Source of the DNA: BJ22 sp031405895
Lineage (GTDB): Bacteria; Planctomycetota; Planctomycetia; Pirellulales; Pirellulaceae
DNA length: 7,555 bases
NCBI GenBank assembly: GCA_031405895.1
Contig: JANOFL010000398.1
Coordinates: 1 to 7,555 of the forward strand
Direction: 5' to 3'
Shown here: piece after piece, positions 1 through 6,908 of the stretch
Numbering within the stretch: position 1 is the first letter of the stretch
Layout of the letters: each line of letters starts with the position of its first letter
Position numbers and translations under genes: made by a program
The notes under the pieces: model-generated
Seen by the model: the letters and a program-made list of their open reading frames with translations, nothing else
Told to the model about the DNA's origin: nothing
The model's database searches: none

Positions 1-857
1 CGCCGCCGGGCGAAAACGATCCGCTGACGCCCAGTGAGATCGGGCTGATCAAGGACTGGATCAACGAGGGCGCGAAGTGGCCGGATGACGTAACGTTCGT
101 CCTTTCAGAAGACGATTCTGCGGATCAGGAGCCGGACCAGCCGGCTACCGGCAGCGAACCGAGCGCCGACATTTCCAAACAGGACGGCGGGCAAGTTGAC
201 GCGGTGCCACCCGGCCAAGCGGCACCATCGGAAGCAGTTCCTCAGTCCGGGGAGGCTGCCGCGCCGACAAAGCCAACCTTGCGTCAGGCCTGGCTGGCAC
301 TGGGACCGCTGCACCCGGCCCTGGTCCATCTGCCGATTGGGCTGTTGTGCGGGGCGGGGCTGTTCGCGCTATTTGGCTTGCGCGGCAATTTCGTCATGAG
401 CGATTGCGCGTACTACTGTTTGTGGCTGGGGACGCTGGGCTGCATTCTCGCATCGGTGGTCGGCTGGCCGTACGCGATCAACGGCGGCTACGGCGGAAAG
501 GTGGAAGATCTGTTCAACACGGAGAAAGATGTTTTCCTGCACCGGATTTCCGGCCTGGGCGCGACGATCGCGGCCCTGTTGCTGGCCCTTTACGCTTCGG
601 CCAAGCGCGCCAGTGACCCGGACGACGGCCTGCTCTGGAAGCTGGGGGCGATCCTGCTGGCCATCGGCATCGGTTTCGTCGGCCACTCGGGCGGCGAGCT
701 TCAGTACGGCAAGAAACACTACCAGCAGCTGTTCGAAGTCATTCGCGACACGACCGGCTGGGACCCGTCCGGCCTCGGTGCCGCACCAGCTTCGGAAACG
801 GACCCGCCGCCCGCTGCGACAGAGCCTCCTGCTGCGGACGCGTCACAGCTTCCCTGA
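1..857 (+). CDS. PSCyt1-tail / DUF2231 four-helix membrane protein (5' partial)
   Basis: Reading frame open from base 3, giving 284 visible residues; the true start lies upstream of the window. Residues 1-30 (PPGENDPLTPSEIGL then IKDWINEGAKWPDD) match the end of planctomycete PSCyt1 cytochrome domains, where MPP carries the axial Met and a W-I-x-x-G-A-x-W-P helix follows; the CxxCH and the Met are outside the window. A disordered linker rich in Asp, Glu, Pro and Ala (about 31-95) leads into a DUF2231 domain that starts with LHPALVHLPIGLL (103-115). Four hydrophobic helices lie near 105-126, 137-157, 178-198 and 211-231. His104, His109, His180 and His228 sit at helix ends and could be metal or haem ligands. 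The Pro/Ala-rich tail is probably flexible. Inferred role: membrane-bound electron transfer; the substrate is unknown. A GTG at 204 opens a shorter frame but would remove the cytochrome tail, so I do not take it as the start. The DUF2231 assignment is firm; the function is not. Confidence 0.85.
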   Translation, partial: PPGENDPLTPSEIGLIKDWINEGAKWPDDVTFVLSEDDSADQEPDQPATGSEPSADISKQDGGQVDAVPPGQAAPSEAVPQSGEAAAPTKPTLRQAWLALGPLHPALVHLPIGLLCGAGLFALFGLRGNFVMSDCAYYCLWLGTLGCILASVVGWPYAINGGYGGKVEDLFNTEKDVFLHRISGLGATIAALLLALYASAKRASDPDDGLLWKLGAILLAIGIGFVGHSGGELQYGKKHYQQLFEVIRDTTGWDPSGLGAAPASETDPPPAATEPPAADASQLP

Positions 858-1031
858 TTTGCCCGCCGGCTTCGTGGAGTTCACGGATCGCTAACCCGAC
901 GTTAACGCGAACTTAACAGTCGCGTCCTATCGTGTCGCTCCAAGGCTGGAACAGGTAGCGGCTTCTGGTCCGGGGAGCGGAATGCGGCCGCACCGGGAAG
1001 CCCTGCCACGAGGCCATGGAGCAAGTGGCAA
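858..1031. other. Intergenic region upstream of the DUF1559 gene
   Basis: No gene is visible in this 174-bp gap. A short inverted repeat, GTTAA (901-905) and TTAAC (913-917) separated by 7 bases, is the only symmetric element and could be an operator, though it is short enough to be chance. No T-tract hairpin follows the upstream stop codon. A GGAGC at 1018-1022 lies 9 bases before the ATG at 1032 and is the likely ribosome-binding site that decides that start. Confidence 0.4.
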
Positions 1032-2036
1032 ATGGTGATGCACAGGATCTTTCGGCGGCGCGGATTTACCCTGGTCGAACTGTTGGTGGTCATCGCGATC
1101 ATCGGCATTCTCATTGGGCTGCTGCTGCCCGCGGTGCAGGCGATTCGCGAAGCCGCACGGCGCACCCAGTGCCTGAACAACCTCAGGCAGCTTGGACTTG
1201 CACTGCATAACTACGAAAGCGCTTCCAAGACATTCCCTGAAAGCCGCTGGTCACCCAACGGAACGAGCGGCTACGTCATTCCGCCGGCCCAGGGTGCCGG
1301 GACATCGTCCTGGCTGTCGTGGTCCGTCTCGATCCTGCCCTACATTGAGCAGCTCGCGGTCGCCGACAGTTTCGACTACAAGAAGGCCTGGTTCGACGTT
1401 TACAACGTGCCGTCGGTCAGCACGCAGCTCGAGATGTTTACTTGTCCGACGACTCCCGACTCGCCGCGGACTGATCCTTACCATCTCCGCGGGGCCGCGG
1501 CGGGCGATTATGGCACGGTCAACGAAGTCCACAACACTGTCTTCACGACGCTCCTGACTCCGCCCATCACCGGTCTGCCAGTCGAGAGCCGTGAAGGAGC
1601 GCTCGCGAAACAGAAAAAGAACGCGACGCGCGACATCGTCGATGGACTCTCGAACACGATCATGCTCGCCGAGAATGCCGGCAAACCCCAGGCGTGGACT
1701 GCGAAGGGGAGAATGACCGCCCAGATGTTCGCCGGCTACACCGACGACAAGGTGATCCTTTTCAACGGCGAGTACATCGTCAATGACGGGACCGGCTGGG
1801 CCGACCCGGACTGCGGCTTCACGGTCAACGGTGCCTCGGACAACGGACTGATCAAGTACGGCCCGAAGGTGATCAACGCGATCAACGCCAGCGAAGTCTT
1901 CGCTTTTCATCCGGGGGGTGCCTGTTTCCTCTACTCCGACGGCGGGACCCGCTTCCTTTCCCAGGCGATCGACATCAAATCGTTCGTCTTCCAGTGCACG
2001 CGCGATGGTGGAGAAGTGGTCAACGTCGAGCAATAA
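1032..2036 (+). CDS. DUF1559 domain protein with type IV prepilin-like N-terminus
   Basis: This 334-residue protein has the usual planctomycete DUF1559 layout. Residues 4-10 are basic, followed by the prepilin peptidase site G11|FTLVELLVV with Glu16 as the conserved E5 of the mature pilin, then a hydrophobic helix to about residue 35 (LLPAVQ). The family segment CLNNLRQLGLALHNY (47-61), the LSNTIMLAENAG motif (206-217) and the C-terminal FHPGGACFLYSDGGTRFLS (292-310) ending in GGEVV (326-330) mark the DUF1559 domain. The HPGGA-DG motif near the end is typical. Family knowledge: DUF1559 proteins are cleaved and assembled or anchored like pseudopilins and are hugely multiplied in planctomycetes; no biochemical function is established. 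ATG 1032 is preferred over ATG 1038 because GGAGC at 1018-1022 is at a proper distance. It stands 174 bp after the DUF2231 gene and 98 bp before the next gene, so an operon is possible but not shown. Confidence 0.95.
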   Translation: MVMHRIFRRRGFTLVELLVVIAIIGILIGLLLPAVQAIREAARRTQCLNNLRQLGLALHNYESASKTFPESRWSPNGTSGYVIPPAQGAGTSSWLSWSVSILPYIEQLAVADSFDYKKAWFDVYNVPSVSTQLEMFTCPTTPDSPRTDPYHLRGAAAGDYGTVNEVHNTVFTTLLTPPITGLPVESREGALAKQKKNATRDIVDGLSNTIMLAENAGKPQAWTAKGRMTAQMFAGYTDDKVILFNGEYIVNDGTGWADPDCGFTVNGASDNGLIKYGPKVINAINASEVFAFHPGGACFLYSDGGTRFLSQAIDIKSFVFQCTRDGGEVVNVEQ

Positions 2037-2110
2037 GGCGCGGCGAGCGCGAAAGTGCTGATTGACTTTCACGGAGGCCCCCCCCGTTCCTGGCGGACCG
2101 CAGCGGTGGG

Positions 2111-2127
2111 CCTGTCCTGAACAGGAG
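2111..2127 (+). promoter_or_regulatory. Ribosome-binding site partly inside a small hairpin
   Basis: AGGAG (2123-2127) lies 7 bases before ATG 2135 and fixes that start. Its first three bases also belong to a perfect 5-bp inverted repeat, CCTGT (2111-2115) and ACAGG (2121-2125), with a 5-base loop. Folding would partly hide the Shine-Dalgarno sequence. Whether this matters in the cell is unknown. Confidence 0.5.
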
Positions 2128-2134
2128 ACGGAGA

Positions 2135-3412
2135 ATGCCGGGCAACGATCAGGGCGGGGTTTGTCTTGGGTTGGCAATCCTGATCCTTCTGGCTGCCGAT
2201 GGCCCCGCCGCCAGTGCGATTCAGCCTGGGGGCCACGATGGAGTCGGTCCGCAGCTGGTTGGCGTCGCGAGCATCGCGGGCACGGCAACTGATTTCTCCG
2301 GGCTGGCCGACCAGCTTGGGGACGGAACGCCCCACAACCAGTTTGGCGGTCTTTCTGCCATCGACTGGATTCCGGGGACCGATCGCTATCTCGTTGCGTC
2401 GGATCGCGGTCCCAAGGACGGCGCGGTCGAGTACTGTTGCCGTTGGCACGAGATCGCGATCGTGGTGAATGCCGAATCAGAGAGTGCGGTGGTCGCGAAA
2501 CCCATCTCGACCTCGCTCCTGCGCGATGTCGGTCAACGGATTCTGTCCGGATCCAGCGCTGCGCTGTCGGCTGGAGGAACGCGCGGTATCCGGTTCGATC
2601 CGGAGGGTCTGCGCATCGCCCGGAACGGACTGGTTTGGGTTTCCGACGAATATGGTCCGCGACTGGTGGCTTTTGACCGGTCCGGTGAATGGCAGCTGGA
2701 GCAGACGTTGCCGGCCGAATTCCGGATTGGCTTTCCCTCTTCGGACGCGAAGTTCGAGGATGCCCGTAACTGCCGGGGGCGGAGAGCCAACCGGGGCCTG
2801 GAAGGTCTGGCCCTGACGCCTGACGGCCGCTACCTGGTCGGGTTGATGCAAAGCGCCTTGCTGCAGGACGCAAGGCGGGATGAAAACGGAAAGCCCGTGG
2901 GCTGGCACGCCCGGCTGTTGCGAATCGATCTCGAAACCGGCGAGCAGCAACAGTTTGTCTACCGCCAGGCAGCCGAATCCCACAAGCTCCACGAGATTCT
3001 GGCGATTGACAACGAGCGGTTCCTGGTGATCGAGCAGGACGGCCTGGGTGGTGAGGCAGCCGCCTACAAAAAAATCATCGCGATCAACCTCCGCACTGCC
3101 ACGCCGGTCGACGCCAGTAGCCGGCTGCCGGCCGATGAGCTGCCAGCTTCAATTCAGCCTGTTGCTCGCGCCGATTTTCTTGACCTGCTTGCAACCCGGT
3201 TCGGCCTGACTGGTCCGGCCCTGCCGGAGAAAATTGAGGGGCTGAGCTGGGGTCCTGCATTGCCGAACGGCCAACGCTTGCTGGTCGTGGCTACCGACAA
3301 CGACTTTCGCGCCGAACAGGACACGATGTTTTTTGTGTTTTCGGTCGCGCATCAGGAGCGCGGGTCGATCACCTCGGCTCCTTTCGCCACGCCGTCGGGA
3401 CAGGTTCCCTGA
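2135..3412 (+). CDS. Secreted phytase-like / esterase-like protein (PF13449 type)
   Basis: This 425-residue protein starts with a hydrophobic signal segment (residues 8-21) and a likely signal peptidase I site after A-S-A (26-28); the n-region unusually lacks Lys or Arg. The mature part shows the conserved blocks of the esterase-like activity of phytase family: GGLSAIDWIPGTDRYLVASD with RG (71-92), CRWHE (102-106), DPEGLRI (155-161), WVSDEYGPRLVAFD (168-181), NRGLEGLALTPDGRYLVGLM (219-238), LHEILAIDNERFLVIEQDG (285-303) and KIEGLSWGP (366-374) ending in ATDNDF (386-391). The repeated Glu/Asp-Gly-Leu turns fit a beta-propeller that binds metal ions. Family knowledge: members are often annotated as phytase-like, but activity on phytate is proven for few, so the substrate is uncertain; a phosphoester is the best guess. 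It acts in the periplasm or outside. The start is set by AGGAG at 2123-2127. It lies in a run of four genes for exported or membrane proteins. Confidence 0.9.
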   Translation: MPGNDQGGVCLGLAILILLAADGPAASAIQPGGHDGVGPQLVGVASIAGTATDFSGLADQLGDGTPHNQFGGLSAIDWIPGTDRYLVASDRGPKDGAVEYCCRWHEIAIVVNAESESAVVAKPISTSLLRDVGQRILSGSSAALSAGGTRGIRFDPEGLRIARNGLVWVSDEYGPRLVAFDRSGEWQLEQTLPAEFRIGFPSSDAKFEDARNCRGRRANRGLEGLALTPDGRYLVGLMQSALLQDARRDENGKPVGWHARLLRIDLETGEQQQFVYRQAAESHKLHEILAIDNERFLVIEQDGLGGEAAAYKKIIAINLRTATPVDASSRLPADELPASIQPVARADFLDLLATRFGLTGPALPEKIEGLSWGPALPNGQRLLVVATDNDFRAEQDTMFFVFSVAHQERGSITSAPFATPSGQVP

Positions 3413-3669
3413 ATTCGTGGCTGGCATCGCCTTCTCCGGAAGTTAACTGGTTCCTGGCCGTTTCCTTGCCGCTTCTTTACCCGCGTGCCATGGGCAGCGG
3501 TTTCAATGACCGAACCGATTCCGGCGGCATTCGCCCGCCAACATCCTGATCGAACTGGACGATCGCTCGCAGTTCGCAAATGGCCTTCGTGGCAAAACGG
3601 GACGCACTCCGGGACCGGCAAGCTCGCCGCAACTTCGCGGCAGACCGATTTCAGAACAAGGAGAACTCC
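3413..3669. other. Intergenic region upstream of the PEP-CTERM gene
   Basis: I see no convincing gene in this 257-bp gap. The following reading frame stays open back to ATG 3580, but that start has no ribosome-binding site and would put about 30 hydrophilic residues before a signal peptide. AAGGAG at 3658-3663, six bases before ATG 3670, is a strong ribosome-binding site and decides the later start. The promoter of the PEP-CTERM gene presumably lies here; I could not pick out clear -35 and -10 boxes. No T-tract terminator follows the upstream gene. Confidence 0.5.
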
Positions 3670-4488
3670 ATGAGAAGTCTGTTTTCATACCTGCTGGCAG
3701 CCGTGCTGCTGGCGACTGGAGTCGCTTCGGGCGACACCATCACACAATGGACGTTTAACTCGGTACCTGGCGATGCCAACACCGCGACGGGCTCAACGGC
3801 ACCCGAGATCGGGGCCGGCACCGCTTCGCTGATCGGCGGCACCACGGCGACCTTCGCCAGCGGTGACGCTAGCGGCGGCTCGACAGACCCGAATGCCGGC
3901 GACGACAGCGGGTGGAACGTCACGACCTGGCCAGCCCAGGGAGGTGGCAATGAAACAGCCGGCACGCAGTTCCTGGCGGGGACCAGCGGCTTTCAGAACA
4001 TCGTCGTTTCGTGGGACCAGCGGCACAGCAACAGTGCCAGCCGTTTCTTCGCGTTCTATTACACGACCGACGGAAGCAGCTGGACACGTCTTTCCGTCGA
4101 CGGCACCAATGCGTCGCCGGGCATCACCCCAGTGGGCGGCAATCCCGCTTCGACTCCGGGCCTGTTCGGAACCGGCGGCGGCACATTCTCGGCCTTTGAC
4201 GGTTCGGTGACCGGGGCCGGCGACGACTGGTTCAATGGTCGCAGCGTCAACCTGACTTCGATTGCCGGTGCCAACAACAACCCGAACTTTGGATTCCAGA
4301 TTGTCTCATCGTGGGATGGCGGAGCGGGCTATTCTGCCTCGTCGGGCAACGCGTATGCGACTACCGGAACCAGCCGGTTCGACATGGTGACGGTCAGCGG
4401 CACGTCCGTGATTCCGGAACCGTCGGCCATGGCGGCCGCCGGATTGCTGGCCGTGTTGGGCCTCGTCATTCGCCGCCGCCGGAGCTGA
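3670..4488 (+). CDS. PEP-CTERM sorting domain protein
   Basis: This 272-residue exported protein has a signal peptide (hydrophobic core about 5-18, cleavage near 20-21) and a classic PEP-CTERM tail: P-E-P at 249-251, a hydrophobic helix (about 254-267) and a terminal R-R-R-R-S. Family knowledge: exosortase recognises this tail, cleaves near the PEP motif and hands the protein to the cell surface or exopolysaccharide. The middle (21-245) is rich in Gly, Ser, Thr, Asp and Asn and looks beta-structured, with a WTFNS start (27-31) and a VVSWDQRHSNSASRFFAFYY stretch (112-131) suggesting a jelly-roll-like domain; I cannot name a domain. No Cys is present, as is common in exported repeat-like proteins. 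The start is set by AAGGAG at 3658-3663. The gene ends 23 bp before a strong terminator. No exosortase gene is in the window, so the sorting enzyme must be elsewhere. Confidence 0.93.
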   Translation: MRSLFSYLLAAVLLATGVASGDTITQWTFNSVPGDANTATGSTAPEIGAGTASLIGGTTATFASGDASGGSTDPNAGDDSGWNVTTWPAQGGGNETAGTQFLAGTSGFQNIVVSWDQRHSNSASRFFAFYYTTDGSSWTRLSVDGTNASPGITPVGGNPASTPGLFGTGGGTFSAFDGSVTGAGDDWFNGRSVNLTSIAGANNNPNFGFQIVSSWDGGAGYSASSGNAYATTGTSRFDMVTVSGTSVIPEPSAMAAAGLLAVLGLVIRRRRS

Positions 4489-4511
4489 CATCAACGATCC
4501 GAGACAACCAG

Positions 4512-4543
4512 GGACCACCCCGTTGCGGGTGGTCCTTTTTTTT
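4512..4543 (+). terminator. Intrinsic terminator after the PEP-CTERM gene
   Basis: A perfect 9-bp GC-rich stem, GGACCACCC (4512-4520) and GGGTGGTCC (4527-4535), encloses the six-base loop CGTTGC and is followed at once by eight T (4536-4543). This is a textbook rho-independent terminator for the + strand. On the minus strand the hairpin is followed only by scattered T (TGGTTGTC), so it would terminate the convergent cysteine synthase transcript poorly, if at all. Confidence 0.95.
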
Positions 4544-4559
4544 GTCGCCGAAGCACAGA

Positions 4560-5531
<972 letters not shown>

Positions 5532-5663
5532 GGTCGTCGTTCGAACCTGGGTCGGGATCAGCTGGGCGAATAGGCCTGAGTATTCATCGCCTTGTCAGTC
5601 TAGCGGACGCCAACGGGCTTCCCAAAGATCGAAACAGACCGGATCAGGAACGCTTTCCTTCCC

Positions 5664-5886
5664 GGGTGCGTTTCGCACTTTGTAAACCTCGAACTCTGAA
5701 GTGTCGTTTTTGACCGGGATTGAGAGACGCGGGAGGTTCAGCCGCGACGCTCGCCGATGCGCGGACGCCCCCGCCCCCCGCCCTCCCCACACCGCTCGAA
5801 GCAGCGGCGTGGGAGGGAGCCGGAAATGAAAATCTGGTGCCGCCGTCCGGTGTTAAAGAGATTTTTGCAATCCGCGAAACGCACCC
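5664..5886. repeat. 13-bp perfect inverted repeat pair
   Basis: GGGTGCGTTTCGC (5664-5676) and its exact reverse complement GCGAAACGCACCC (5874-5886) bracket a 197-bp stretch containing the main hairpin. The left copy also contains most of the 13-base palindrome GTGCGTTTCGCAC (5666-5678). GGGTGCG...CGCACCC half-sites are reminiscent of REP-like intergenic elements found in many bacteria; that link is an inference. Confidence 0.45.
5781..5817. repeat. Strong GC-rich hairpin, no T tract
   Basis: The left arm at 5781-5796 (CCCTCCCCACACCGCT) pairs with the right arm at 5803-5817 (AGCGGCGTGGGAGGG). The pairing gives 14 base pairs with one bulged C and one A-C mismatch, closed by the six-base loop CGAAGC. 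No T run follows on either strand, so it is not an ordinary intrinsic terminator. It could be an RNA structure or part of a repeat element. Confidence 0.6.
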
Positions 5887-6010
5887 TTCCTGCCACGGCC
5901 CGAAAATCCGGACTGGCGGCAAGCCGCTCGCCTGGGTTAACGTCGGCCCGAACACCGGCGGCTGTTGGGAGTGACCGTTTCGGTACCGATGCATTTTTTC
6001 AGACAGTGGC

Positions 6011-6760
6011 GTGGAAACGACCCTTCATCGCGAGCTGAAACAGCACTTCTCCGGCCCGGCGGCGCGGCAGGAAGTCCGCGTGGACGGCTTCCGGATCGAT
6101 GTCGTTGACGGCGATCGCCTGATCGAAATCCAGTTCAGCGGACTGGCCGCGATCAGGGACAAAGTCCGCAGACTGCTCGCCGCAGGTCACACCGTGGATG
6201 TCGTGAAGCCGATCGTGATCCGCAAGCTGCTGGTGTCGCTGGCCCGCCGCGGCGGCAAGGTGACGGGCCAGCGCTGGAGTCCGCGGCGCGGCGGCAGGCT
6301 CGATGTCTTTGCCGATTTGCTGCATTTCGCGACCGTCTTTCCGCACCCCAACCTGCGCCTGATCACGCCGCTGGTGGAAGTCGAGGAGACCCGCGTACCG
6401 GGTCACGGCCGGCGGAGGCGCTGGCGACAGAACGACCATGTGGTGGCCGACTGCCGGCTGCTGGCCACGCAGGAAAGCCACAACTACCGGACGGCGGCCG
6501 ATCTGCAATCGCTTCTGCCCGCCTTGCCGGAGATTTTTGGTACTGCAGAACTGGCGCGGGGACTGGGCTTGCCGCGCTGGCGGGCGCAACAGGTCGCCTG
6601 GGTGCTGAAGAAAACCGGTGCGGCAGAGCCAGTCACGCGCGACCGGCGTGGAGTGAGCTACCGCCTCCTGGTCGAGGCGGCGACTCGGGCGGTTGACAGC
6701 ACCGCAGTCGCGGGACCGGAAAAACCGGCGCGGGCGCGGCGAAAACGCAAGTCCGCGTGA
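6011..6760 (+). CDS. PD-(D/E)XK nuclease-like protein with probable C-terminal winged helix
   Basis: This 249-residue protein is of uncharacterised function. The N-terminal 66 residues fit the alpha-beta-beta-beta-alpha-beta core of PD-(D/E)XK nucleases: helix with Glu8 (LHRELKQHF), strand EVRVDG (21-26), strand FRIDVV with Asp30, strand LIEIQ (38-41+) with Glu39-x-Gln41, helix LAAIRDKVRRLL (45-56) and strand TVDVVKP (61-67). Glu-x-Gln in place of Glu-x-Lys is a known variation in this superfamily. A middle part (82-130) contains QRWSPRRGGRLDVFADL (87-103) and HFATVFPHPNLRL (105-117). The segment FGTAELARGLGLPRWRAQQV to about 220 looks like a winged helix, and the tail (237-249) is strongly basic, suiting DNA or RNA binding. 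GTG 6011 is the only common start codon after the in-frame stop at 5972-5974; no clear Shine-Dalgarno sequence precedes it. I recall similar proteins as hypothetical in planctomycetes, but I cannot name the family. Nuclease activity is inferred. Confidence 0.8.
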   Translation: METTLHRELKQHFSGPAARQEVRVDGFRIDVVDGDRLIEIQFSGLAAIRDKVRRLLAAGHTVDVVKPIVIRKLLVSLARRGGKVTGQRWSPRRGGRLDVFADLLHFATVFPHPNLRLITPLVEVEETRVPGHGRRRRWRQNDHVVADCRLLATQESHNYRTAADLQSLLPALPEIFGTAELARGLGLPRWRAQQVAWVLKKTGAAEPVTRDRRGVSYRLLVEAATRAVDSTAVAGPEKPARARRKRKSA

Positions 6761-6780
6761 CAGCCAAAGTCATTGGCGCG

Positions 6781-6898
6781 GGGCTGACAAAAAGTGAGCC
6801 TGAGGCGCTAGCCGGGAACGCTGATTCAAGCCTTAACTCAATCCCAGGGGAATCGGCTAGCGCTTCAGGCTCAAAAAAACTGGCCGTTTCATCAGCCC
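6781..6898. repeat. Nested inverted repeat between convergent genes
   Basis: The inner arms are 6795-6814 (TGAGCCTGAGGCGCTAGCCG) and 6854-6873, complementary at 19 of 20 positions, with a G-T pair at 6804/6864 that can form a wobble in + strand RNA. The interior is 39 bases. An outer 7-bp pair, GGGCTGA (6781-6787) and TCAGCCC (6892-6898), flanks it. A runs at 6789-6793 and 6873-6879 sit beside the arms. The architecture resembles a palindromic intergenic element such as a REPIN or a miniature non-autonomous element. No target-site duplication is evident. Confidence 0.8.
6789..6873 (-). terminator. Possible terminator of the NRDE gene
   Basis: Read on the minus strand, the long stem is followed after one base by five T (complement of 6789-6793), 38 bases beyond the TAA stop of the NRDE-family gene. 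The 39-base loop is large for an intrinsic terminator, so activity is uncertain. On the + strand no T tract follows the stem. Confidence 0.45.
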
Positions 6899-6908
6899 GG
6901 GCCGGCCC

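Larger units (their letters stand above)
5532..6010. other. Structured 479-bp divergent intergenic region
   Basis: This region lies between the starts of cysK (-) and the nuclease-like gene (+) and must hold both promoters, though no clear boxes stand out. Short open frames on both strands have proline-, arginine- or glycine-rich translations, no family motif and no ribosome-binding site, so I call no gene. It contains the palindrome GTGCG-TTT-CGCAC (5666-5678), a C-rich run (5767-5789), a strong hairpin (5781-5817), and a second copy of the sequence at 5664-5676 in reverse orientation at 5874-5886. A minor ACCG-TTT-CGGT hairpin is at 5974-5984 and a T6 run at 5994-5999. A dispersed repeat or an untranslated RNA would fit better than a protein. 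Confidence 0.5.

Noticed and set aside
901..917. GTTAA-N7-TTAAC as a regulator-binding site
   Set aside because: Five-base arms are expected by chance at this length, and there is no second copy nearby; mentioned only in the intergenic entry.
2051..2070. GAAAGT-N8-ACTTTC hairpin after the DUF1559 gene as a terminator
   Set aside because: Only six weak pairs and followed by GGAGG and a C run rather than T residues.
1251..2873. 540-codon open frame on the minus strand
   Set aside because: It lies antisense across the DUF1559 and phytase-like genes, both supported by family motifs. Its translation is Arg/Pro-rich without any domain, as expected of an antisense shadow in high-GC DNA.
3580..3669. 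N-terminal extension of the PEP-CTERM protein from ATG 3580
   Set aside because: It lacks a ribosome-binding site and would bury the signal peptide behind 30 hydrophilic residues; ATG 3670 has AAGGAG at the right distance.
5595..5994. Short open frames on both strands in the cysK/6011 gap
   Set aside because: Low-complexity Pro/Arg/Gly/Ala composition, no ribosome-binding sites, no family motif, and mutual overlap in opposite directions.
5999..6589. 196-codon open frame on the minus strand
   Set aside because: Antisense to the nuclease-like gene, whose frame has a coherent predicted fold; the minus-strand translation shows no motif.
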